Source: Sphingopyxis sp. | GTDB lineage: Bacteria > Pseudomonadota > Alphaproteobacteria > Sphingomonadales > Sphingomonadaceae | Length of the DNA: 64,000 nucleotides | Assembly (NCBI GenBank): GCA_016793775.1 | Contig: JAEULK010000043.1 | Coordinates: 124,001-188,000, forward strand | Direction of reading: 5' to 3' | Shown here: positions 33,790-43,277 of the stretch, one piece after another | Position numbering within the stretch: the stretch's first letter is position 1 | Layout: each line of letters starts with the position of its first letter | Notes under the pieces: model-generated | Told to the model about the DNA's origin: nothing | The model's input: only the letters and a program-made list of their open reading frames with translations | Database searches by the model: none | Made by a program: the position numbers and the translations under genes

Positions 33790-36474
33790 ATGCAGGACCT
33801 GATTGCCGCCAAGTTCGACCCGCCGCTGTGGATGGGCGACCAGATCCGCCGCGAGGTTCTTCTCGGTCGGCTGCTCGGCGTTCTCAGCCACCGCTTGACG
33901 CTGGTGCATGCCCCCGCCGGCTATGGCAAGACGAGCCTGTTGGCGCAGTGGCGCGACGCGCTCCACCCCGAAGCCGCCCGCGTCGCCTGGCTTACGCTCG
34001 AACGCGACGACCGCGATCTCAAGCGTTTCGTGAACTATCTTCTCATGGCGTTACGGCGCGATCATGGGGAAGGCGAGGGCAAGGCCGCTTCGAGCGACCT
34101 GCCGCCGCGCGCCGCGCTGTCGGCTATGATCAACGAGATCGGCGAAAGCAAGGTGCCGGTGGTGCTGATCCTCGACGACCTGCACCATGCGTTCAGCGAG
34201 GCGGTCGGCCAGTTCCTCGAATCGCTGGTGCGGCTCGCGCCGCCCAACTGCCATTTCCTCTTCGCCTCACGCGACTATCCCTGGGTCGGGCAGTCGGTCC
34301 TGGCGGCGGAGGAGCAATTGCTCGAAATCGGTCCCGCGGACCTGCGCTTTTCGGCGCAGGAGACCGAATGCCTGCTGACGCGCACCGACCGGCCGCTCGA
34401 AACGCTCGACATCGATACGCTGCTCGACCGGACCGAGGGCTGGCCGATCGCGGTCCAGCTCGCCTCGCTGTCGATCAAGCGCGGGATGGAGGCCGAGCGG
34501 GTCATCGACGAATATTGCGGCACCAGCAGCGACCTTGCGCGCTACCTGTCCGAACAGGTGCTGATGACATTGCCGCAGGAAACGCGCGATATCGTCGCGC
34601 GCACCGCGCTCGTCGACCGGCTGACCGGCGAGATGGTCGACCTGTTGTGCGACCGGCAGGACGGTTGGATGGTCCTCGAACGGCTGGAGCAGCAGGGGGT
34701 GTTCCTGACCCCGGTCAGCTGGGAACGGCGCGAATACCGCTATCACCAGCTGTTCGCCGAATATCTGCGCGACCGGTTCGAACGATCGGACCGGGTGCAA
34801 TATGCGGCGCTCCAGTGCAGGATCGCGCGCTGGCTCGCTGAACGCGGCCAGACCGCCGAGGCGCTCGACCATGCGATATTGTCGGGCGACGACATGCTGG
34901 TCGCGTCGATCCTCGAGGATGCGGGCGGCTGGCGCCTGATCCCGCAGGGGTTGCAGGGTGTCGTCGAGCGCGGCCTTGCCAAATTGCCGATCGCGCTGAT
35001 CCGCGGCCGGCCGCGCCTCGCGCTGGCGCAAGTGTATCTCCAGATCAAGCTCGGCGAACTCGGATCGGCGCGCGCCGAATATGACCTGTTCCTCGCGCAG
35101 GTCGAGGGCGCCGACCTGTCGGTCGATCTTAAGACCGAGATGCGTGTCGTCGGCGACACGCTGACCGATTATGAGAACCAGCCGGTGACCTTCGACGATT
35201 TGCTGGCGCGCGAAGCCTTGCTGCGCAAGCTGCCCGCGAACGACCATCTGGTACTCGCGAATATCAGCGAGACCCTGGGCGCCAAATATCTGGAGGGCGG
35301 CTGGCTCGAACGCGCGCTCCAGCCGACGCTCGCGGCGCGCGACCATTATCTTGCGATCGGCTCGCTTTACAGCGACCTCTTCACCCGCTTCCTGGAGTCG
35401 CGCATCAAGCGGGCGCAGGGGCGGTCGAAGGATGCCGAGGCGATCCTGCACGCTGCCTGCGCCAATATCACCGACAGCTATGGCGACCGGTCCGACCTTG
35501 CGGCCAATTGCGCGGCGTTCCGCGCCGAATTGCTGTTCGAACAGGATATGGTGGCGGAGGCGCGCGAACTGCTGTCCTGGGCACTACCGCACATGGAACA
35601 GTCCGACGGCTGGGTCGACGTCTATGCCGCCGCCTATTTCACCGAAGCGCGCGCGCTGGCGGGCGAGGGAGCGTTCGAGGAAGCGTGCGACGTCATCGCG
35701 CGTGCGCGCCGCGTCGCGGCGCGGCGGCGGCTGCGCCAGCTCGAAATGCTCGCCGACATCTGCAGCATCGAATTGCAGATTTCGCAGGGGGCGCCGACGC
35801 ATGCGGTACTGGCCGCGGCGGCGGTCGTCGGACTCGATCCGATGGCCGACATGATGCACGAGGAATCGCCGACCTATCGCCCGGTCGCGGTCGCGGCCAG
35901 CCTGTGCCGGACGCGGCTGCGGCTGCTGGTGGGCGAGGTCGATGTCGCGCTCGACGAGCTGCGGGAACTGCGCGATTGGGCCGAGCGGCACGGCGCCGGG
36001 CGCCTGCTGATCGATGTCAACATCCTCGTCGCCGCCGGGCTGCGGCAGCGCGGCGAGGTCGATCAGGCGCGCGCCTGTTTCGACGAGGCGGTGGGCATCG
36101 CGATGTTCCAGAATATCGTCCGGCCGTTCGTCGAGGCGCGGCAGTTCGTCCAGGCCGGGCTCGACGATGCGCTTCAGGCCGACGCGCAGGTCGATCGTTT
36201 CCGCGCGCAATTCATGAAATCGCTGGCGCGTGCGCTTGCGGTCTATCGCAACAATGTGACCGTGCTCGGCGTGTTCAGCGAGGCCGAGGCCGAGGTATTG
36301 CTCTATCTGAGCCAGGGCCATTCCAACAAGGAAATCGCCCGGCTGATCGGCATGTCGCCCGACACGGTGAAGTATCGGCTGAAGTCGGTGTTCCGCAAGA
36401 TCGGCGTCAGCAAACGCCGCGACGCGGTGCGCATTTCCGCCGAAAGAGGCCTGATTCCCGCCAGCACGCCCTAG
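33790..36474 (+). CDS. MalT-like LuxR-family regulator (LAL type)
   Basis: The product has 894 residues. It has an N-terminal STAND ATPase with Walker A HAPAGYGKTSLLAQW (about residues 40-54) and a Walker-B-like VVLILDDLHHAF. A long helical, TPR-like sensor region follows, and a C-terminal LuxR helix-turn-helix (SEAEAEVLLYLSQGHSNKEIARLIG...TVKYRLKSVFRKIGV, about residues 825-885). MalT-type proteins oligomerise with ATP and an inducer and bind short asymmetric boxes arranged as repeats. Scattered TTACCC pairs around this gene are good candidate targets. GAGAGAGG precedes the ATG. No other LAL gene is in the window. Confidence 0.9.
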   Translation: MQDLIAAKFDPPLWMGDQIRREVLLGRLLGVLSHRLTLVHAPAGYGKTSLLAQWRDALHPEAARVAWLTLERDDRDLKRFVNYLLMALRRDHGEGEGKAASSDLPPRAALSAMINEIGESKVPVVLILDDLHHAFSEAVGQFLESLVRLAPPNCHFLFASRDYPWVGQSVLAAEEQLLEIGPADLRFSAQETECLLTRTDRPLETLDIDTLLDRTEGWPIAVQLASLSIKRGMEAERVIDEYCGTSSDLARYLSEQVLMTLPQETRDIVARTALVDRLTGEMVDLLCDRQDGWMVLERLEQQGVFLTPVSWERREYRYHQLFAEYLRDRFERSDRVQYAALQCRIARWLAERGQTAEALDHAILSGDDMLVASILEDAGGWRLIPQGLQGVVERGLAKLPIALIRGRPRLALAQVYLQIKLGELGSARAEYDLFLAQVEGADLSVDLKTEMRVVGDTLTDYENQPVTFDDLLAREALLRKLPANDHLVLANISETLGAKYLEGGWLERALQPTLAARDHYLAIGSLYSDLFTRFLESRIKRAQGRSKDAEAILHAACANITDSYGDRSDLAANCAAFRAELLFEQDMVAEARELLSWALPHMEQSDGWVDVYAAAYFTEARALAGEGAFEEACDVIARARRVAARRRLRQLEMLADICSIELQISQGAPTHAVLAAAAVVGLDPMADMMHEESPTYRPVAVAASLCRTRLRLLVGEVDVALDELRELRDWAERHGAGRLLIDVNILVAAGLRQRGEVDQARACFDEAVGIAMFQNIVRPFVEARQFVQAGLDDALQADAQVDRFRAQFMKSLARALAVYRNNVTVLGVFSEAEAEVLLYLSQGHSNKEIARLIGMSPDTVKYRLKSVFRKIGVSKRRDAVRISAERGLIPASTP

Positions 36475-36543
36475 CAGCGACGATGACCGAACGCCGCCCG
36501 CTGCACCCCGGTTGCGGCCTCGCTACCCGTTTGGCCTCTTGAC

Positions 36544-36584
36544 TTTAGTTTCTATATAGGGACAATTAAGTCCAATATTAGAAA
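36544..36584. promoter_or_regulatory. Operator candidate upstream of the aldehyde dehydrogenase
   Basis: The AT-rich segment contains TTTCTATATAGGGACAA (36549-36565), aligning with 19318-19334 upstream of the CoA-transferase. TTTCTA (36549) and TAGAAA (36579-36584) are inverted arms. It lies just before the start at 36603. An IclR gene follows downstream in the same gene set. Confidence 0.5.
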
Positions 36585-36602
36585 TTATATGAGGCTAGGG
36601 TG

Positions 36603-38081
36603 ATGGGCGAATTTCGATTCGATCGCTTGTTTATCGGCGGCGCGTGGGTGGCGCCGATCGACGGAGGCGTCCGCCCCTCGATCGATCCGTCGACCGGCCA
36701 GCCCTGGGGCGATGTCGCTTATGGCGGGCGTGCCGATATCGACCGCGCGGTGGCGGCGGCAAAGGCGGCGTTCGAGGGGCCGTGGCGCAAGATGCCGCCG
36801 TGGGAGCGCGCCGCGCTGCTGCGCAAATTCGCCGATCTTTACGCGACCTATGTCGATGCGCTGGCCGAGGTCGAGACGCGCGACAATGGCCGCGCGGTGC
36901 GCGAATCGCGCGGCGATATCGGCTTGCACGCCCAATATTATCACTGGTTCGCCTCGCTCGCCGACAAGCTGGGCGGGCGGACGATCCCGATGGACGACAG
37001 CGTCCACGCCTTCACGACGCGCCACCCGGTCGGTGTTGTCGGGGCGATCACGCCGTGGAACGTGCCGATGATGGCCGCGGCGTGGAAGCTCGGCCCGGCG
37101 CTCGCCGCGGGCTGTACCGTGGTGCTGAAGCCCGCCGAGCAGACCCCCGCCTCTTCGCTCGCGCTCGCTCATCTGTTCGAGGAGGCGGGTTTTCCGCCGG
37201 GCGTCGTCAATGTCGTTCCCGGCGACGGTCCGGTCGCGGGCGCGGCGCTGGTCGAACACCCAGACGTGGCCAAGATCAGTTTCACGGGCGAGGGCTCGAC
37301 GGCCAAGACGATATTGAAGGCGGGCGCCGACACGCTGACGCGCTGCACCTTCGAACTCGGCGGCAAGGCGCCGCACATCATCTTCGCCGACGCTGATATC
37401 GAAAATGCGCTGAACGCCGCGACGGGTTCGGCCTGGGCCTTGTGCGGCCAGAGCTGCGCGCTCGGCAGCCGCGTGCTCGTCGAGCGCTCGATCTATGATC
37501 GCGTGGTCGAGGCCTTTCGCGAGCGCGCCGGGCGGGTACGGGTCGGTTTGCCGCTCGACCCCGCGACACATATGGGGCCGCAGGCGCACCGCGAGCAGCT
37601 CGACAAGACGCTCTCCTATGTCGCGATCGGGCAGGGCGAGGGCGCCGAGTTGGTCACCGGCGGGAACCGCATCGAGCGCGACGGAATGGCGGGCGGCTAT
37701 TTCGTCGAACCGACGGTCTTTGCGGGGGTGTCGGGCGACATGCGCATCGCGCAGGAGGAAATCTTCGGTCCCGTCGCCGCGCTGATCCCCTTCGACGACG
37801 AGGAGGAAGCGGTCGCTATCGCCAATTCGACGCCCTACGGCCTCGCCGCCGGCCTCTGGTCGGGTGACACCGGCCGCGCGCACCGCGTTGCGGCACGGAT
37901 CGAGGCGGGCATGGTGTGGGTCAACACCTATCGCTACATCCGCTGGTCGACCCCCTATGGCGGGGTCAAGGCCAGCGGCTGGGGGCGCGAGAACGGCGTC
38001 GAAGGACTCGATCCCTTTCTCGAGACCAAGACCACCATCGTATCGACGACGGGGCGGTTCCCCGACCCCTTCGCATCCTGA
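36603..38081 (+). CDS. NAD(P)-dependent aldehyde dehydrogenase
   Basis: The product has 492 residues. It has the nucleotide-binding Rossmann part (TPWNVPMMAAAWKLGPALAAG), the general-base Glu in FELGGKAPHIIF, and the catalytic Cys in GQSCALGSRVLV, with EEIFGPV near the end. It oxidises an aldehyde to a carboxylate in the cytoplasm; the precise aldehyde is unknown. The start is ATG 36603 after GAGG (a GTG directly before it is possible). The SDR gene follows after 10 bases, suggesting an alcohol-aldehyde-acid pathway whose acid could be the CoA-transferase or CoA-ligase substrate. Confidence 0.9.
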   Translation: MGEFRFDRLFIGGAWVAPIDGGVRPSIDPSTGQPWGDVAYGGRADIDRAVAAAKAAFEGPWRKMPPWERAALLRKFADLYATYVDALAEVETRDNGRAVRESRGDIGLHAQYYHWFASLADKLGGRTIPMDDSVHAFTTRHPVGVVGAITPWNVPMMAAAWKLGPALAAGCTVVLKPAEQTPASSLALAHLFEEAGFPPGVVNVVPGDGPVAGAALVEHPDVAKISFTGEGSTAKTILKAGADTLTRCTFELGGKAPHIIFADADIENALNAATGSAWALCGQSCALGSRVLVERSIYDRVVEAFRERAGRVRVGLPLDPATHMGPQAHREQLDKTLSYVAIGQGEGAELVTGGNRIERDGMAGGYFVEPTVFAGVSGDMRIAQEEIFGPVAALIPFDDEEEAVAIANSTPYGLAAGLWSGDTGRAHRVAARIEAGMVWVNTYRYIRWSTPYGGVKASGWGRENGVEGLDPFLETKTTIVSTTGRFPDPFAS

Positions 38082-38091
38082 GGAGAGAGAT

Positions 38092-38856
38092 ATGCGCCTG
38101 CAAGGCAAGCTTGCCGCCGTCACCGCCGCCGCATCGGGCATGGGCCGCGCGGGGGTCGAGCGTTTCGTGCGCGAAGGGGCGCGCGTCGCGGCGATCGACA
38201 TCAGTGCCGAGGCGCTTGACGCGCTGGTGGCCGATTTCGGGGCCGACAAGGTGGTGCCGATCGTCGCCGACCTCGTCGATCCCGAGGGTGCCAAGGCCAG
38301 CATCGACGAGGCCGCGGCGGCGCTCGGCGGGCTCGACATATTGTGGGCGCATGCCGGCATGCCCGGTCCCGCGTCGGTCGAGGATCTCGATTTGGCCGCC
38401 TATGACAAGGCCATCGCGCTCAACGTCACGTCCGCGGCGCTGGGGGCGGGCAAGGCCGCGCCGCATATGCGGCGCCGCGGCGGCGGCTCGATCCTGTTCA
38501 CCGCCTCGGTCTCGGGGCTGGTCGGCTCGATGATGAGCCCGATCTATTCGGCTGCCAAATGGGGCGTCGTCGGGCTGACCAAGAGCCTTGCGCTCGCGCT
38601 CGCCGCCGACAAGATCCGCGTCAACGTCGTTTGCCCCGGCCTCGCCGACACGCCGATGAAACTCGGCTTCACGGGTCGCAGCGGCGACCCCGCCGAGGCC
38701 GCGGCGAACGAGGCCAAGCTGATGGCGAATGTCCCGATGGGACGGCTGGTGCAGGCGGGCGAAGTGGCCGACGCGGCGCTGTGGCTGGTCTCGGACGAGG
38801 CGAGCTTCGTCACCGGCGTCGCGCTGCCGGTGGACGGCGGCTTCACGGCACGCTGA
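38092..38856 (+). CDS. Short-chain dehydrogenase/reductase
   Basis: The product has 254 residues. The cofactor motif reads TAAASGMGRAG, an alanine variant of TGxxxGxG. NAG is replaced by HAG (WAHAGMPGP), and the catalytic pair is in IYSAAKWGVVGLTKS. Ser is in FTASVSGLVGS. The C-terminal ITGVALPVDGG-type end is typical of classical SDRs. AGGAGAGAGA precedes the ATG. It is cotranscribed with the aldehyde dehydrogenase and probably acts one step before it. Confidence 0.88.
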   Translation: MRLQGKLAAVTAAASGMGRAGVERFVREGARVAAIDISAEALDALVADFGADKVVPIVADLVDPEGAKASIDEAAAALGGLDILWAHAGMPGPASVEDLDLAAYDKAIALNVTSAALGAGKAAPHMRRRGGGSILFTASVSGLVGSMMSPIYSAAKWGVVGLTKSLALALAADKIRVNVVCPGLADTPMKLGFTGRSGDPAEAAANEAKLMANVPMGRLVQAGEVADAALWLVSDEASFVTGVALPVDGGFTAR

Positions 38857-38949
38857 CGATGATCGGCGCCCGGGAAATGCTGACGGCTTTTCCGGGCGCT
38901 TCACTTCGGCCATATGGGATGTCACAAAGCTCAGCAGGCGAACCAGACC

Positions 38950-39675
38950 ATGATCGTGCGGCAGGCCGCGAACGTCCTCGAAATCCTCGAATATTTCGCC
39001 AAGCGGCTGCGTCCCGCGACCGCCGCCGAAATGGCCGAGGAGCTGGGCTGGCCGCGGTCGAGCACCTTCAAGATCGTCGCGACGCTGGCGTCGAAGGGCT
39101 ATCTTTACGAACCGCGCGGACGCGGCGGCTATTACCCCAGCCCGCGCTGGCTGGTGCTGGCGGAGGCGGTGACGCAGGCCGAACCCTTGCCGGACAAATA
39201 TCAGCGGCTGGCGCGCGACCTGATGCAGGCGACGGGCGAGACGGTGGCGATCGCGGCGCCCGCCGGCATCCATGCAACCTTCGTCGATGTGGTGGAGTCG
39301 CCGCAATCGGTGCGCTATTTTGCGGCGGTGGGCGACCGGGTGCCGATTCATGCGACCTCGGCTGGGCGCGCGCTGCTCGCGCAAATGCCCAAGGACGAGC
39401 GCGAGCGGCTGTATCGCAAGATCGATTTCATCGGCTATTCGCCGACGACGCCCGCCAACGCCGAGGCAGTCGAGGCGCGGCTGGACGAGGCGGCGGCGAT
39501 GGGCTGGCACCAGAGCAACACCGAATATACCCCCGACCTGGCGGGCGTCGCGCTGCCGCTGCCCGGCGGCGACCGGCTGCTGTCGGTGGTGGTGGTCGGC
39601 CCGGTGTCGCGCTGTCTCGAGCGGCGGCCCGAAATGGCGGCGATCACCGCCAAACATCTTGCCAAGCTGAAATAG
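38950..39675 (+). CDS. IclR-family transcriptional regulator
   Basis: The product has 241 residues: an N-terminal winged helix (VLEILEYFAKRLRPATAAEMAEELGWPRSSTFKIVATL) and a C-terminal effector domain with HATSAGRALLAQMP, GWHQSNTEYTPDLAGVALPL. IclR proteins sense small organic acids and control catabolic operons nearby. I favour the ATG at 38950, which puts the helix-turn-helix at the usual distance; an in-frame ATG at 38914 is possible. It lies between the ALDH/SDR pair and the MFS carrier and may bind the palindrome at 36544. Confidence 0.85.
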   Translation: MIVRQAANVLEILEYFAKRLRPATAAEMAEELGWPRSSTFKIVATLASKGYLYEPRGRGGYYPSPRWLVLAEAVTQAEPLPDKYQRLARDLMQATGETVAIAAPAGIHATFVDVVESPQSVRYFAAVGDRVPIHATSAGRALLAQMPKDERERLYRKIDFIGYSPTTPANAEAVEARLDEAAAMGWHQSNTEYTPDLAGVALPLPGGDRLLSVVVVGPVSRCLERRPEMAAITAKHLAKLK

Positions 39676-39742
39676 CCTATCATCAAGAACGACAATGGAC
39701 CGGAGCGGCCGCAGGGCACGCGACCGGCGGGAGAGTCATATC

Positions 39743-41056
39743 ATGAGCCAGGATCCCAGGGCGGTGATCGCCGCGGCGCCGATGCGCACGCTTCAGATCG
39801 TCGTCGTCGCGCTTTGTATTGCGCTCAATGCGCTCGACGGCTTCGACGTGCTCGCGATAAGCTTCGCGGCGCCGGGCATCGCCGACGAATGGGGGGTCGA
39901 CAAGGCGACGCTGGGCGTCGTGCTGTCGATGGAATTGCTGGGCATGGCGGCAGGATCGGTGCTGATCGGCAATGTCGCCGACCGCATCGGGCGCCGCCCG
40001 ACGATCCTTGCCTGCCTGGTCGTCATGGCGCTCGGCATGTTTGCGGCGATGCATGCGCAGGGGGTGACCAGCCTGTCGGTCATTCGCTTCCTGACCGGCA
40101 TCGGCATCGGCGGCATGCTGTCGTCGACCAGCGCCATGGTCGCCGAATTTTCCAACGACAAAAGGCGCGGGCTGAACGTCGCGCTCAATATCGCGGGCTA
40201 TTCGACCGGCGCGATCCTCGGCGGGTTGCTGGCATCGCGATTGCTCGCCGAAACGGGCGATTGGCGGTCGGTATTCACCCTCGGCGCGATCGCGTCGGCG
40301 GCGATGATCCCGCTCGCTTTCTTCTTCCTGCCCGAATCGATCGAATCGCTGATCGCGCGGCGCCCGGCGGGGGCACTGGAACGGGTGAACCACACGCTCG
40401 TGCGCCTGGGTAATGCACCGATCGATGCGCTTCCGCCGCCGCCCGAACAGGCGATCAAACCGTCGATCGCCTCGCTCTTTGGGCCCGGCTTCGCGCGCAT
40501 CACGATTCTGCTGACTATCGCCTATTTCGCGCAGATCCTGTTCTTCTATTACATCCAGAAATGGGTGCCGAAGATCGTCGTCGACATGGGCTTCGACGCG
40601 GCGCAGGCGGGCGGAGTGCTCGTCGCGGCCAATGTCGGCAATCTCGCGGGCGCGGTGATCATCGGGCTCGCCAGCCAGCGTTTCAAGCTCCGCCCGCTGG
40701 TGGCGGGGGCGATGCTGGCGGGCTTCGTCGCGATCGGGTTGTTCGGTGTTGCGGGCGCCGACCTGACGCGGCTGTCGATCACCGTCGCGGTCGCGGCCTT
40801 CTTCATCAACGCCGGAGTCGTCGGCATGTATCCGTTGCTTGCGCACGCCTATCCTGCGGCGCTGCGCGCGAGCGGCACCGGCTTCGTGATCGGCATCGGC
40901 CGCGGCGGATCGGCGCTGGGGCCGGTGGTCGCGGGGGCGCTGTTCGCGAGTGGGGGCAGCCTGTTGCTCGTCTCGCTGGTGATGGGGATCGGCGGCCTGC
41001 TTGCCGCGGCGACGATCCTGTTGCTGCCGCGCGAAACTTCGGCCAGCATCGAATAG
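39743..41056 (+). CDS. MFS transporter, aromatic acid:H+ symporter type
   Basis: The product has 437 residues and 12 predicted helices. The first helix carries NALDGFDVLAISFAAPGI, matching the DGxD motif of the AAHS family, and the loop-2 motif GNVADRIGRRPTI is the major-facilitator signature. It would import an acidic, possibly aromatic, substrate with protons. GGGAGAG lies before the ATG at 39743. Together with the IclR, ALDH and SDR genes it forms a compact uptake and oxidation set. Confidence 0.87.
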   Translation: MSQDPRAVIAAAPMRTLQIVVVALCIALNALDGFDVLAISFAAPGIADEWGVDKATLGVVLSMELLGMAAGSVLIGNVADRIGRRPTILACLVVMALGMFAAMHAQGVTSLSVIRFLTGIGIGGMLSSTSAMVAEFSNDKRRGLNVALNIAGYSTGAILGGLLASRLLAETGDWRSVFTLGAIASAAMIPLAFFFLPESIESLIARRPAGALERVNHTLVRLGNAPIDALPPPPEQAIKPSIASLFGPGFARITILLTIAYFAQILFFYYIQKWVPKIVVDMGFDAAQAGGVLVAANVGNLAGAVIIGLASQRFKLRPLVAGAMLAGFVAIGLFGVAGADLTRLSITVAVAAFFINAGVVGMYPLLAHAYPAALRASGTGFVIGIGRGGSALGPVVAGALFASGGSLLLVSLVMGIGGLLAAATILLLPRETSASIE

Positions 41057-41078
41057 CGGGTGACCATTGGGGGGCGGA

Positions 41079-43277
41079 ATGACGGACGGAATCGGGCGCG
41101 GGGCATGGCGCGGCATCATCGTCGGGCTGATCCTGCTTGCGCTATGGACGCTGCGACCGTTTGGCGTCGATGCGCCGTCGTCGCTCGATACGCCCTTCGA
41201 CACCGATCGTGCGATCGCGCGGCTCGCGACGATCCTCGGCGACGAGCGCCCGCACCCGACCGACAGCGACGCCAATGATCTGGTCGAGGCGCGGCTGCTC
41301 GCCGAAATCCGCAAGGCGGGTTTCAGCCCCCAAGTCGACGAACGCTTTCACTGCAATGATTTTCGCGAGGGCGCCGCGATCTGCGCGCGGCCGCGCAACA
41401 TCGCCTTCTGGGTCACCCCGCCGGGGGACGATGCGCTGCTGATCCTGTCGCATCATGACTCGGTGGCCGCCGGGCCGGGCGCGGCCGACGACGGCCTTGG
41501 CATGGCGGTCGCACTCGAAATCGCGTATCAGTTCAAGGGAAAGAAGCTGGCGCGGCCGGTGCTCGTCGTCATCACCGACGCCGAGGAAGCGGGGCTGGTC
41601 GGCGCCGCCGCCTTTGCCGCGCATGATCCGCTGGCGAATCGCGTCGGCGCGGTGATCAACATGGAGGCGCGCGGCACGACCGGCGGCGTGAACATGTTCC
41701 AGACGAGCACCCCGAACGCGCGCGATTTTGCGGCGATCGGCCGCCCGCTGCCGTCGGCCAATTCACTCGCGACCGATTTTTACGAGTTGCTGCCCAATGA
41801 CACCGATCTGACGATGCTGCTGCCGCTCAAGATCGATGCGGGCAATTATTCGATCATCGGCAGCGGCAAACGCTATCATACGCCGCTCGACAATCTGGCG
41901 CATCTCGACCGAAATTCGGTGCGCCACATGGGCGCGACGACGCTGTCGGCGGTCGAGCGTTTTGCGGGCGAGACGGGGAAGGGTGCCGAGGGCCAGCGCG
42001 TCTTCACCGATGTCGGGCGACAATTCATGCTCGAACTGCCGCAGCTTCTCGCGGCGGTCGTTATCGGGATGGGGTTGGTCGCGGCGGCCTTCCTCTACTG
42101 GCGCGGCGGGGCCGCGCGCCGCATCCGCAGCGCCTTCATCCCGCTGCTGGCGATCGTCGGCGGGACCGGCCTTGCGATCGGCGCCGCGATGCTCGTCGGG
42201 GTCCTACGGCCGGAGGCGGATTTCGGAACGGCTTATCCGGTTGTGTTCCGCCTGCTCTATGCCGCCGCGGGGCTGGCCGGCGCGACCGCGATCCTTGCGC
42301 TCGCGCGGGAGGACAATCCGGTGCGCGGGACGGTGGCGGCGTGGGGTTGGCTCGCCATCCTGATCCTCGCCGCCTTTGCCATTGTCCCTGGCCTTACGAT
42401 CCTTGCGGCCTGGTCGATGCCCTTCGTCGTCGCGGCGGCGATCGCGGCGATGATCCCGGCGGCGCAGCGCGCTGTGCCTTTCCTGCTGACGGGCGCCGCG
42501 ATCGTTCATGTCGTCATCGTCCTTCCGCTTGGCGGGGGAATCGAGGAGGGGCTGTTTGTCGAACAGGCGGCGCCCGCGACCTTCCTGCTGGTATTCATGT
42601 TCCTCTTTTTCCTGCCCGCCGCAGGGCGAGGCACGCGCTGGACTCCGGCGGTCTTCGGCATCGTCGCGCTGGGCGCCTTCATCGCGGCGCTCATCGTGCC
42701 CGCCTATAGTCCGCATGCACCGCGCCACCTGACCGTCGTGCACGAGGACGACAATGGAAAGGCTGCTTTCCTGATCGCCGACAACGGTCCGGTGCCGGCC
42801 GCTATGGCGGCCGAGGCCAAATTCGCCGCCACCCCCGACGACAAGGGCGTCTGGCGCGCGCCGGCGCCCACGCTCGTGGACGACGGCAGCGTGGAAATCC
42901 TGTCGGACACGGTTGCGGGCAATCGCCGCACGATAAGCCTGGCCCTCATGGCGCCGACCGCCAACACGCAGGACCTGCAGATCAAGGACGGCAAGGATAT
43001 CCGGAACGTCATCATCAACGGCACGCGGCCGGCGATCAAGGGCGAGCCCGTCTATATCGGTTGTACCGGCCGCACTTGCCGCCGCCTGGAGGTTCAGTTC
43101 GACCTGTCCGCGAAAGGCAAACAGCCCAGGATCGACTGGCGTCGCACCCGCTTTGGCGCAGGAGAGGCGGGGGCAAAACTGGCCGCGAAGCGCCCGGCGA
43201 CCGCGCAGCCGGTGCATGGCGGCGACCGGCAGGTGTGGATCCGCAAGCTGCGCCTGCCGGCAGCGCCGACCGGCTAA
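41079..43277 (+). CDS. Membrane-anchored M28-family metallopeptidase
   Basis: The product has 732 residues. An N-terminal membrane helix (GIIVGLILLALWTLRPFG) anchors a zinc peptidase domain with ligands in LSHHDSVAAGPGAADDG, TDAEEAGLVGAAAF and RYHTPLDN. About seven further membrane helices (residues roughly 320-550) and a soluble C-terminal domain with a CTGRTCRRLEV pair of cysteines follow. The family cleaves N-terminal amino acids from peptides. GGGGGGCGGA directly precedes the ATG at 41079. It ends convergently with the cupin gene, overlapping by 4 bases. It could supply amino acids from peptides processed outside the cell. Confidence 0.86.
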   Translation: MTDGIGRGAWRGIIVGLILLALWTLRPFGVDAPSSLDTPFDTDRAIARLATILGDERPHPTDSDANDLVEARLLAEIRKAGFSPQVDERFHCNDFREGAAICARPRNIAFWVTPPGDDALLILSHHDSVAAGPGAADDGLGMAVALEIAYQFKGKKLARPVLVVITDAEEAGLVGAAAFAAHDPLANRVGAVINMEARGTTGGVNMFQTSTPNARDFAAIGRPLPSANSLATDFYELLPNDTDLTMLLPLKIDAGNYSIIGSGKRYHTPLDNLAHLDRNSVRHMGATTLSAVERFAGETGKGAEGQRVFTDVGRQFMLELPQLLAAVVIGMGLVAAAFLYWRGGAARRIRSAFIPLLAIVGGTGLAIGAAMLVGVLRPEADFGTAYPVVFRLLYAAAGLAGATAILALAREDNPVRGTVAAWGWLAILILAAFAIVPGLTILAAWSMPFVVAAAIAAMIPAAQRAVPFLLTGAAIVHVVIVLPLGGGIEEGLFVEQAAPATFLLVFMFLFFLPAAGRGTRWTPAVFGIVALGAFIAALIVPAYSPHAPRHLTVVHEDDNGKAAFLIADNGPVPAAMAAEAKFAATPDDKGVWRAPAPTLVDDGSVEILSDTVAGNRRTISLALMAPTANTQDLQIKDGKDIRNVIINGTRPAIKGEPVYIGCTGRTCRRLEVQFDLSAKGKQPRIDWRRTRFGAGEAGAKLAAKRPATAQPVHGGDRQVWIRKLRLPAAPTG

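Noticed and set aside
36475-36543. TACCC upstream of the aldehyde dehydrogenase as a LAL pair
   Set aside because: Only one imperfect box (CTACCC) is present and no second box at the right distance.
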